Positions 25,482 to 34,517 of a stretch of 64,000 bases of DNA are shown in pieces (within the stretch, counting starts at the first letter, position 1; every line of letters starts with the position of its first letter). The position numbers and the translations under genes are program-made. The notes beneath the pieces are model-generated. The model did not search any database, had not been told where the DNA came from, and saw only the letters and a program-made list of their open reading frames with translations. Source of the stretch: Onthophagus taurus (lineage: Eukaryota; Arthropoda; Insecta; Coleoptera; Scarabaeidae); contig NC_091970.1 in NCBI RefSeq assembly GCF_036711975.1, positions 11,539,501-11,603,500 of the forward strand. The letters are read 5' to 3'.

Positions 25482-27281
25482 TACAGGTGTCTCAGCGAGA
25501 CCGGTCATTAGACGTTTCTGGGGTTCTGGCCAAACAAAAAATTTGAGAATGCAGACTTAAGTATTATCAATTACGTTCTCTTCATCTAAAATATTTTCAG
25601 ATTTCTAGCACTTCCGGTTATACCGGAAGTCGCCACCTACTTAATTTTTTTAAAAGGAACACCCTGTATATTTTTACATATTTGGATTTGTCTGTTTTGA
25701 AGGTTTATAAATAACTTTACTTTTTGCAATTTGAACCATCAATTTGGTGGTTCAATGGACATTTGTTCAAAAAATCATAGAACACTCAATTTTTGAGATA
25801 TCAATTTAGGATTTAGAACATGCTTAAACAACATGATGGAGTATGTTTTGGTGCCGAGAACGGCTGTCTAGACCGTTTGGTCACTTTACTATGACACGTT
25901 AACTTTTCGAAATTTGGAAGCACCATAACTTCATTTTTTTAAATGGCACCCCCCCTATTTTATTACTTAGTCGTCTTCGGCGTCTCATTTTACATCTTTT
26001 ATATTCCATATGTCGTATGCCTAACATTAATAGTTTGAGAAATAATTAGGGTTTTTTGAAAAATGCTCACATATCATATCGATATTAACCTAGTGTGCCA
26101 TGGAAAACAAATGTTTAATGACTTATTGATAAACGTCAAAGTCTAATTTAGGTTGTTTGATGCTTGTGAGTCTAAAACCAGTTAAAATGGATATTAATAA
26201 CGTAAATAATGTTTATACAAATGAAGAAATCCATAATTTATTTTTTGTGCACGAAAAGTGCGACAAAGTTTTTAGTAGAACTTGCAGAATGTTTAATGAA
26301 AATTATCCACATTTATCTCCGATGACAAAAGGTAAATTTAGAGGAATAGAAGACGAATTAATCACGTGTTAAACTGACCAAAAAATGTAGTAGATAATGC
26401 AACGGAAGAGGTGAATACCTTGGCTTATTTCGAGCCCAGTCCCAACACCTCAATTCGAGCTGCCAAAGAAGATCTGGGAATCATATTACGAACTTTGTCG
26501 CGCTTTTCATGCAAAAAAAATAAATTAAGAATTTCTTGATTTATGTAAATATTACTTTCGTTATTGTTATCGATTTTAATTCGTTTCAGTACTAATATTA
26601 AGGGACATAACAGATAATTATTAGCTCACATGCATCAAATGGCGTAAACAAATGAGTCTTTGACAAGAACTCATTGAGAAGGCTTGTTTTTCATGGCACA
26701 CTAGGCTAAATATCCATATGATATGTGTGCATTTTTCAAAAAACCCTAATTATCTCCCAAACTATTAATATTAGGTATGGGCCATATGGGATATAAAAGA
26801 TGTAGAATGAGACACCGAAGACGACGAAAAGTTAACGTGCCATAGTAAAGTGATCAAACATTCTAGACCGCAGTTCTCGGCACCAAAACATACTCCATCA
26901 TGTTGCTTAAGCATGTTCTCAATCCTAAATTGATAACCCAAAAATTAAGTGTTTTCTGATTTTTTGAACAAATGTCTGCTGGAGCAGATTTTTCTAGAAA
27001 AATTCGAATAACTCGAGAACGACCGAATCAAATTGCAAAAAGTAAAGTTATTTATAAACCTTGAAAACAGACAAATCCAAATATGTAAAAATATACAGGG
27101 TGTTCCATTTAAAAAAATAAAGTTGGTGGCGACTTCCGGTATAACCGGAAGTGCAAGAAATCTGAAAATATTTTAGACGAAGAGATCGTAATTGATAATA
27201 CTTAAGTCTGAATTCTCAAATTTTTATTTTCGCCAGAACCCCAGAAACGTCTAATGACCGGTCTCGCTGAGACACCCTGTA
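25482..27281 (+). mobile_element. Nonautonomous mariner-like element with ~600-bp inverted arms
   Basis: The ends are TACAGGTGTCTCAGCGAGAC at 25482 and the inverted partner ending CACCCTGTA at 27281. The arms extend inward with gaps to about 26110 and from about 26690, making it close to a foldback. The 580-bp centre holds plus-strand transposase N-terminal remnants, so it looks like an internally deleted autonomous element. TACAGGGTGTTCC termini inside the arms (near 25668 and 27098) suggest an older element was captured in both arms. Confidence 0.8.
26187..26520 (+). pseudogene. Truncated mariner-like transposase N-terminus
   Basis: From the Met at about 26187 (MDINNVNNVYTNEEI) the frame shows YTNEEIHNLFFVHEKC and FNENYPHLSP, a divergent form of the DUF4817-type HTH. 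It stops at 26372. After a break, a second HTH-like stretch (TSIRAAKEDLGI) follows at about 26450-26490, and then nothing. The DDE core is gone. It lies between the long arms of the element at 25482-27281. Confidence 0.5.
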
Positions 27282-27348
27282 TATTTGCACTCTAGTGTTT
27301 ACACTCTTTTGCTGCCTTAGTCAGCGATATAGGAGATAGTATATATAT

Positions 27349-28440
27349 GACTTTAATAGTCGATAGATCTTTTAAAATTAACACAAAAACTTCATATAAA
27401 CATAGGTCGACAAACGCTTTGTTTTGGAGATACAGGGTGTTCAAATTAAATTTTTAAATTGATTTTTATTTAATATTAGACGTGTATTTTAACCGATTCT
27501 TTTCAAATTTGATATACGGAGGTTTTTTGGCATGGGAAAGACGATTGTGGAGTCCGTTTTACTATAGCCGCTCTGTAACGTATTCTTTACGGATTAAAAT
27601 AGCAATAACATTTCTGATAGTATACTTTTTGGCTTTTTAAATAAGAATTCTTGTTCTCGGTACTTTTTTAAGCAAAAACGGTACTCTTATCAAAATGAGC
27701 TATAGTTGATCGTTTTCAAGATAATCCGCTTTTTATTATTCGATGTAGACCAATTTGTTTAGAAGATTTTTAAAGATAGGTATAATAACGTTTGCCATAA
27801 AGTTTTTATGCAGCAAACAAAAAATTAAAAAATGAAAAAGAGTAATGAATTTAGCATGTTAATAAACAAGAAAATTGAATTTAACACGTTAACGAATAAG
27901 AAAAATTAATTTAACACTGATCAACAACTACTAGTGATTTGACACTTGATACAATAAACTAAAGCATTAGTGAACTTACCCACTGTGTTTCAATGGCAAA
28001 CATTATTATACCTGTCTTTAAAACTCTTCTAAACAAATTGGTCTACATCGAATAATAAAAAGCGGATTATCTTGAAAACGATAAACTTTAGCGCATTTTG
28101 ATAAGAGTACCCTTTTTGCTTAAAAAGTAGAGAGAATAAGAATTTTTATTCAAAAAGCCAAAAAGTATACTGTCAGAAAAGTTATTGTTATTTTAATCCG
28201 TAAAGAATACGTTACAGACCGGCTATAGTAAAACGGACTCCATAATCGTCTTTCTAGTGCCAAAAAACCTCCGTATACCAAATTTGAAAAGAATCGGTTG
28301 AAATACACGTCTAATATTAAATAAAAAACAATTTAAAAATTTAATTTGAACACCCTGTATCTCCAAAACAAAGCGTTTGTGACCTATGTTTATATGAAGT
28401 TTTTGTGTTAATTTTAAAAGATCTATCGACTGTTAAAGTC
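27349..28440. mobile_element. Foldback element with ~447-bp arms (giant hairpin)
   Basis: Left arm 27349-27796 and right arm 27995-28440 are inverted copies of about 90% identity around a 198-bp AT-rich loop. Within the arms is an inner pair of TACAGGGTGTTCAAATT termini (27431 and 28368), so the outer ~80 bp may be a second layer. No coding sequence. The right side continues into CTGCTACAAAAACCTGAAAC (28441-28460), which recurs inverted at 14365-14384. Confidence 0.85.
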
Positions 28441-28468
28441 CTGCTACAAAAACCTGAAACACCCTGCA

Positions 28469-28560
28469 TACAGGGTGTATCTGAATGACTGCAACAAACT
28501 TCGATATCATATTGAACCATACCCTTGAAGTTTGTTGCAATCATTCAGATACAGCCTGTA
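28469..28560. mobile_element. 92-bp hairpin MITE
   Basis: Perfectly bounded by TACAGGGTGTATCTGAATGA at 28469 and its inverted partner ending CAGCCTGTA at 28560. The arms are 34 bp with two differences, around a 24-bp spacer. It is far too short to code. The ends match the TACAGGGTG termini of the mariner-like elements nearby. Confidence 0.85.
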
Positions 28561-28562
28561 TA

Positions 28563-29117
28563 TACAGTGTCCGCCAAAAAGTCAGCAATACCCGTTTTAT
28601 TTCTCTTCCATTGCATCAACGTTTCTGACATTTAGCTTATATGGAAAGTTCATACCGATCTTTCGATCTAAAGTATTTTCAAGATGGTGGCCACTTCCGG
28701 TCCCCCGGAAGTAGACCTCAACTTAGTTATTTTAAATGGAATGCTATAGTTCTTATTGCACCTTTTAATTGTATGCGAAAAAATACGCCATCTTGAAAAT
28801 ACTTTAGATCGAAAGGTCGGTATGAACCTCAGTAGTATAGATTCGCCGATTCAAGAACCTCCTCCTCTCTTCATCGAATCTCCTCCGACCCTCAAAAGAA
28901 TCGCCGATTCAAGAACCTCCTCTCCTCATCGAACCTCCTCTGACCCCAAAAAATTTGCCGATTCAAGAACCTCCTCCTAGAACGCAGGTTCGAGGAGGAG
29001 GTTCTTGAATCGGCGAATCTATACTACTAACCTCCCGCACAAACTAAATTTCAGAAATGTAGATGCAATGGAACAAAAATAAAACGATTGTTGTTGACTT
29101 TTTGGCGGACACCTGTA
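28563..29117. mobile_element. TIR element with TACAG(T)GTCCGCC ends, carrying an internal insertion
   Basis: The ends are TACAGTGTCCGCCAAAAAGT at 28563 and the inverted partner finishing GGCGGACACCTGTA at 29117. The inverted arms (28563-28690 and 28785-29117 minus the insert) also share the CTTGAAAATACTTTAGATCG stretch. The right arm is interrupted by a 198-bp hairpin element (28831-29028). The left TA is shared with the preceding 92-bp MITE. Confidence 0.8.
28831..29028. mobile_element. 198-bp hairpin element with 37-bp perfect TIRs and 6-bp TSD
   Basis: The termini are 37-bp perfect inverted repeats beginning AGTAGTATAGATTCGCCGAT (28831-28867 and 28992-29028). It is flanked by AACCTC on both sides (28825-28830 and 29029-29034), an apparent target duplication. 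Inside, the phrase GCCGATTCAAGAACCTCCTC occurs three times as tandem copies of about 50-60 bp. It is notably GC-richer than its surroundings. No known family is recognised. Confidence 0.8.
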
Positions 29118-29725
29118 TATATAAATATAACTAGGTTTGGTAGGAGAGGATGCAGATGTAGAAATTAAGTGTGCTTACTCTTTGCATATAAAGAAGCAGT
29201 TACTTCATAGTGCTATATAAAATAATAACCAATTTTATTTGGTGTACAAGGAGGGCAACCAACATGAAAACATAATCACAATTATTTCCATCAGATATTT
29301 TTAAAATATACAGTTTAAGCCAGAAGCTTCCCAAAGCTGGCGCGTTGCAAGTTTCATAATGACATGCTATAAAACTAGTATATGCATGTATGTTACTATA
29401 AATTACTAGTATTTTTAGATCCAAGGACAACTCAACATTACCAAACGAAAAATGTGTTATTTTGTAGTGTATACAGGGTGAGTCAGAAAGAATGGGAAAT
29501 CCGAATACCGGAGACACTAGACACCAATATATGACGATTTAACCTAACCTCTTATACAAATGTAGGTGGTTTTCAAGGCACAGGGTGTTGAAAATTAAAT
29601 TCTTATTTCGAAATTTCTTGATAAATTTGAAGCTTTTTGTACTATTAACACAAAATTTGGTAGTTATATGTTTTTGAGCATAAGAAATGCTTGTTTGTAC
29701 TTATACTTGTATAAGTATTAGAACA

Positions 29726-29811
29726 GATGGTGCATTCCAGACAGGACGTCGCGCCTTATTTCTTTATATAGGTAAGATAAAGGCGCGACGCACTGTCTAG
29801 GACATACCATC
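29726..29811. repeat. Hairpin, ~34-bp arms
   Basis: The stretch GATGGTGCATTCCAGACAGG onward (29726-29759) pairs with 29777-29811 over about 34 bp with a few mismatches. It includes the GC-rich core CGTCGCGCCTTAT / ATAAAGGCGCGACG. The loop is 17 nt. It is probably a short nonautonomous element; no function is evident. Confidence 0.6.
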
Positions 29812-30389
29812 GATTCCAATTGGACGGAACCCTCCTCACCACGCAGAACTTACTTCTGTTTCTCTTTAATTTATAATTCCATTAAATCGTTCTTAAAAAG
29901 TTTTCGAAATAATAGCATCCTACTAAACCGCGATTTTCCGCGAAACTATATGGAATATCGAAAAAATAAAATATGCCTCACATTAAGAACACATCGGTTT
30001 ACCACCAGTTCAAATTTGAAATTTTTTCATAAAATAGTTTTGGAGAAAAAAAATCGCAAAGTAGACAAAAAAAAAGACTCAAAAATAGGGTAGTTTTTTC
30101 ACTTAACTCGCGATAAAATAAAAACCGCAAACCCGAAATTTTTCAAATTAACATGTGATACGCAGAAATGTTCACTGATTACAATAAACTTTACCGCAAT
30201 TTTGTTCATCGAGTGGTTACGAAGATATCAATCTCTAAAATGACTTTTTTCACGGATAGTAGACATTTTGGCAGCCAAACCTATTTTTAGTTGTAACTTC
30301 GTAACGATGTATCCCAGAATTTTGATTTTTTAGAACAACAAAGAAAATTAATTTTTCCAAAAATTAAAAAAAATAGCTAGTCAAAAAAT

Positions 30390-30520
30390 CATTTTTTCGG
30401 CTTTTCTCGCCGAGTTTTTATTTTTTCCGCTTTGGAACAATGTAGAACAACTCTAGAACAATCTAGAACAACTATGAAAAAATTAAAAATCAAAAAGTGG
30501 GGGGGCTAACTTCCCGCAGT
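30390..30520. repeat. Dispersed module, copy 1 (second copy at 53009-53140)
   Basis: Shared phrases include CTCGCCGAGTTTTTATTTTT, CGCTTTGGAACAATGTAGAA and GGGGGGCTAACTTCCCGCA, in the same order at both loci. The right boundary is sharp after CCCGCA. No ORF. It may be the terminus of a larger retroelement. Confidence 0.6.
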
Positions 30521-31107
30521 CAATATTTTTAGATCCAAGGACAACTCAACATTACCAAACGAAAAATGTGTTATTTTGTAATGTATATAGATGAGGGACA
30601 CCCCATTTTTATCGAAATACAACAACAAAGACTTCAACAATTTTATCATCAATGTTTTTTGCCAGAACGAGCCAGAGTTTTAAATATGTCTGTAAATATA
30701 CAGGATGGTCCATTACTAATGGGACACAGAGCAACAGCGAATTCTTACATTAAATTATTACTAAATTATTAATATATAAGATGTTTCATTTAAAAAAATT
30801 ATTTTTATGTCAATAACTACTAAAATATTGCTTTGAGCTAACTTATTCCATAATTTTACATAAAAAGTTGCTTTCAAAATGAAATGTTTTCACAGAAAGG
30901 AAGATTTTTCAATAAGATGACGACTTTTCGAAAATGCACCTTTTTGAAAAACAGCCTGTATCTCCGAAACCGTAAGAGATATCGATATGCGGTTTTCGCC
31001 ATTAAGTTTCTTATAAAAATCGAGCCTCAAACAGTGAAATCATTTTTCCTCTATCTCTTATAAAAAGAGGAGTTTCAATTTAAAAGTGTCCAATTTGGCC
31101 CATCCTG

Positions 31108-31512
31108 TACAGGGTGGTTCAAATTCGATGTCCGAATACGCTGACTCGGAACTATAAGAGTTACAAAAAAAGTAACTTACATGTCATGATCTCGAAAATA
31201 TCGTAAAACCAACTTGTACAATTATCTTGGTTATTATTATAGGTGGAGTATTATAACTAAGAGATTATATGGACACTTTTTTGCAGAGAATTTCATAACG
31301 AAGTCAAAAAAAATTTGTGGAGATTTTCAGATATCATGACAATTTTCGTTATTTTATTCTGATTACAAAAATATGGAGTTTGAAAGGTTTATTTCTTATT
31401 GTTTTAGAATAAAACTAAAAATAAAGTTTTTTTTTTAATGTCAAAGAAATTAAATTTACAGGAAACTGTAAATTTAATGGGTCGAGATAGCCTATTCGGA
31501 CATCGAATTTGA
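31108..31512. mobile_element. Degraded TIR element
   Basis: The left terminus is TACAGGGTGGTTCAAATTCG at 31108. The inverted match TATTCGGACATCGAATTTGA ends at 31512, where the outermost bases have been lost. The interior is AT-rich and noncoding. It belongs to the same TACAGGG-terminated population as the elements at 23830-29117. Confidence 0.55.
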
Positions 31513-32321
31513 TTAGCTTTGTTTATAGAGTATTATTATTATTAGAATGTACATACAAGGGTAGAAAAAAAATCAGGCTATCGATTGCTAAAAGTTATAA
31601 ACAAAAATTAATGTCGTTTAGGAAAAACTAAATTAAATTAGTTACCGACTGCAGGAACCTGTATAGTTAAGCGTAATCTTAACGTCAACAAAAAATTTGC
31701 TAGGTAAAACGTAAAAGTTACTAAAAGAAAGCGGGAAATTACTTTAATTACTATAATTTTACTTGAATTATATGGTGAAATTCATATTGGATGAGTTATA
31801 AAAAATCGTTTATTAAAAACTTTCTCACCTCTGGACTTCGGTAAGTGATAAGGCACTTTGTTAAAAAACCACATTTCCAATTCAAATTAGTTAAAAGTCA
31901 ACGATTATTATTATTATTATATTGGGCACTACAACAAAATAAATAAATAAAGATAAAAATTTTAACTTTGAGGTTATGTTCACCTTCTTGACTTCTTCTA
32001 TTCGGTGCTAAAGTGAAACTTGTTATGATTTTGGGTCACTTTCTCCACATTTTGTGTAGAGAGACTCTACCCACTAAATATTCGATTTCCTCTCTTTTAT
32101 ACTTACTTATATATATATTTTTTAAAGGAGTAATTAAAAATGCTGGTTTTACCACTATTTATATCAATAATCTTTATGATTTTTTGTGCTCTCTGAGATG
32201 ATTAACTTTATCGTTTTTTATCGAATTAAATGCAGTGTAATGACGTAATTATGTGTTCAAGGTTTTTTTTTACTATGCAAATTAGATGTACATAAATTAA
32301 ATAAAGAATTTTTGTTTTCAG
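31513..32321. other. Upstream region of dNK exon 1
   Basis: AT-rich with an (ATT)n stretch at about 31906-31922. No recognised gene or repeat. It ends in a polypyrimidine tract and acceptor TTTTGTTTTCAG at 32321, so a 5' noncoding exon of dNK must lie further upstream; I cannot place it. Confidence 0.4.
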
Positions 32322-32529
32322 TATTCTTATGAGAATGGAGACTTCAATTCTTCCAGGAATCTCGCCAAATAAAACTGCTTTTAAAGGAATCACCCCAGAA
32401 AAAAGATTAACCAACATAGACATCCCTGAAAATAGACCTTTTAAGTTATCCATTGAAGGAAATATTGGGGCTGGAAAATCTACTTTACTCGAATATTTAA
32501 AATCAATATCAGGAGTTGAAATTTATCCG
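32322..32529 (+). CDS. dnk: Deoxynucleoside kinase, exon 1 (start and P-loop)
   Basis: This exon begins at an acceptor (AG 32320-32321). The start is ATG 32329 (MRMETS..) or the second ATG at 32335. It contains the P-loop GNIGAGKST at residues 44-52 inside FKLSIEGNIGAGKS, typical of the dNK/TK2/dCK family, which phosphorylates deoxynucleosides using ATP. A GT donor follows at 32530-32531, after ..EIYP. The next residues, supplied by exon 2 at 46817, are EPLEQW, so the junction rebuilds the family block with the catalytic Glu. Joined to exons 2-3 the protein is about 260 residues, close to the 250 of Drosophila dNK. About 35 residues precede the kinase fold; a mitochondrial role cannot be judged. 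Confidence 0.85.
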
Positions 32530-32828
32530 GTAAATCAAACAAACCCTTTCTAGACTTCAGAGCCAAATAGTATTAAGTGACATTTACAGGAGAGCAATTT
32601 GAAGATTTTGAACAAAGATGTTTTTTAAACAAATTACTCTTGTAATAGGAAAGCTTGGGTTATTATTTTATTTTCCCAGTTATAATTTTGGAAAACTTTA
32701 TTGAGGGACTTAATACTGTTTGGTTCTAGCAATGGACTTAATATCTTGTGACTTAACACTGCTTAGCTCCTACTAATTTATAGATATGTGGGACTTGATA
32801 CTTAATTATTGTTAAAAACTAGTGGTGG

Positions 32829-34517
32829 AATTAGTATCTCTTTTAGGTGTTGGAACTGCAGATAATAAGCAAGTTCAACCCCAACAGGACTTTTTACATT
32901 TAATATAACTTCATTTAACATTAACAACCTCACTCTAACAATCCCATTAATTTCTATAAGGATCCTTGTGGAAATATCACCAATTATTAACTAAAGTATC
33001 CTCTTTTTAATGCAAAAAGCCGTTTTGAAAAATCACTTTCAGTTCTTGAGAAATAAATTTTTGAAATAATCAAAAATTTTTTCGAATTTTGCAATTTTCG
33101 CCGATTAAGTTTTAAAAATTCGTATAAAATCCACTTCTTGGAATATGAGTATGAAAATTTCTCACAGTGTTAATAAAAGTGTCCTCTTTCCAATGAACCA
33201 ACCCATTTTGAAAAATAACTTTTAATTTTTGAGAAAACAATATTTGAAGTTTTGATACATTTTTCGATGTTGCAATTTTCATCGATAATTTTCAAAATTC
33301 GCTATAAAATTAATTTCTTGAAGGATCCTTGTGGAAATATCACCAATTATTAATTAAAGTATCCTCTTTTTAATGCAAAAAGCCGTTTTGAAAAATCACT
33401 TTTAGTTCTTGAGAAATAAATTTTTTAAATGATCGACAATTTTTTCAAATTTTGCAATTTTCGCCGATTAAGTTTTAAAAATTCGTATAAAATCCACTTC
33501 TTGGTATATGAGTATGAAAATGTTCCAAAATGTTAATAAAAGTGTCTTCTTTCCAATGAACCATCACATTTTGAAAAATAACTTTTAGTTTTTGAGAAAA
33601 CAATATTTGAATTTTGATAAAATTTTCGATGTTACAATTTTCATTGTTAATTTTCAAAATTCACTATAAAATTAATTTCTTGAAGGATCCTTGTGGAAAT
33701 ATCACCAATTATTAATTAAAGTATCCTCTTTTTAATGCAAAAAGCCGTTTTGAAAAATCACTTTTAGTTCTTAAGAAATAAATTTTTGAAATAATCGACA
33801 TATTTTTCGATTTTGCTATTTCCGCCGATTAAGTTTTAAAAATTCGTATAAAATCCACTTCTTGGTATATGAGAATGAAAATTTTCCAAAATGTTAATAA
33901 AAGTGTCTTCTTTCCAATGAACCATCACATTTTGAAAAATAACTTTTAGTTTTTGAGAAAACAATATTTGAAGTTTTGATAAAATTTTCGATGTTGCAAT
34001 TTTCATCGATAAGTTACAAAATTCGCTATAAAATTAATTTCTTGAAGGATCATTGTGGAAATATCACCAATTATTAATTAAAGTATCCTCTTTTTAATAC
34101 AAAAAGCCGTTTTGAAAAATCACTTTCAGTTCTTGAGAAATAAATTTTTGAAATGATCGACAATTTTTTCGAATTTTGCAATTTTCGCCGATTATGTTTT
34201 AAAAATTCGTATAAAATCTATTTCTTGGTATATGAGTATGAAAATTTTCCAAAGTGTTAATAAAAGTGTCCTCTTTTCAATGAACCAACCCATTTTGAAA
34301 AATAACTTTTAGTTTTTGAGAAAACAATATTTGAAGTTTTGATAAAATTTTCGATGTTGCAATTTTCATCGATAATTTTCAAAATTTGCTATAAAATTAA
34401 TTTCTTGAAGGATTCTTGTGGAAATATTACCAATTATTAACTAAAGTGTCCTCTTTTTAATAAGCCGTTTTGAAAAATCACTTTCAGTTTTTGAGAAAAA
34501 AATTTTTGAAATAATCC
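32829..34517. repeat. Intronic tandem repeat, ~362-bp units of two ~181-bp halves
   Basis: The phrase AAGGATCCTTGTGGAAATAT recurs (with small changes) at about 32958, 33321, 33683, 34044 and 34407, a spacing of 361-363 bp. Each unit is two diverged halves, one with AAAAAGCCGTTTTGAAAAAT and one with CCATTTTGAAAAATAACTTT, so the basic monomer is about 181 bp. A leader (GGAATTAGTATCTCTTTTAG) at 32829-32930 recurs at 38390. The array resumes at 36948-37065 and 38460-38945, beyond later insertions. Confidence 0.9.

Larger units (their letters stand above)
29410..30587. repeat. Segment bounded by 64-bp direct repeats
   Basis: The sequence TATTTTTAGATCCAAGGACA and what follows, 64 bp in all, occurs at 29410-29473 and 30524-30587 with one difference near the end. 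Between them are a single TACAGGGTGAGTCAGAAAG terminus (29472), a hairpin (29726-29811), and at its right end a module shared with 53009-53140. The right copy is followed by a 68-codon frame (30566-30772) of unknown nature. It looks like an insertion-associated duplication. Confidence 0.7.

Noticed and set aside
28756..28980. 74-codon plus-strand ORF with repeated SRTSSP-like words
   Set aside because: Lies across an element arm and the inserted 198-bp hairpin; the protein repeats are just its internal DNA repeat.
29200..29517. 105-codon minus-strand ORF
   Set aside because: Runs through a TACAGGGTG element terminus and one of the 64-bp direct repeats; no family resemblance.
30566..30772. 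68-codon ORF MCYFVMYIDEGHPIFIEIQQ..
   Set aside because: No recognised homology, starts in one copy of a 64-bp direct repeat and is surrounded by decayed elements; not supported as a gene.
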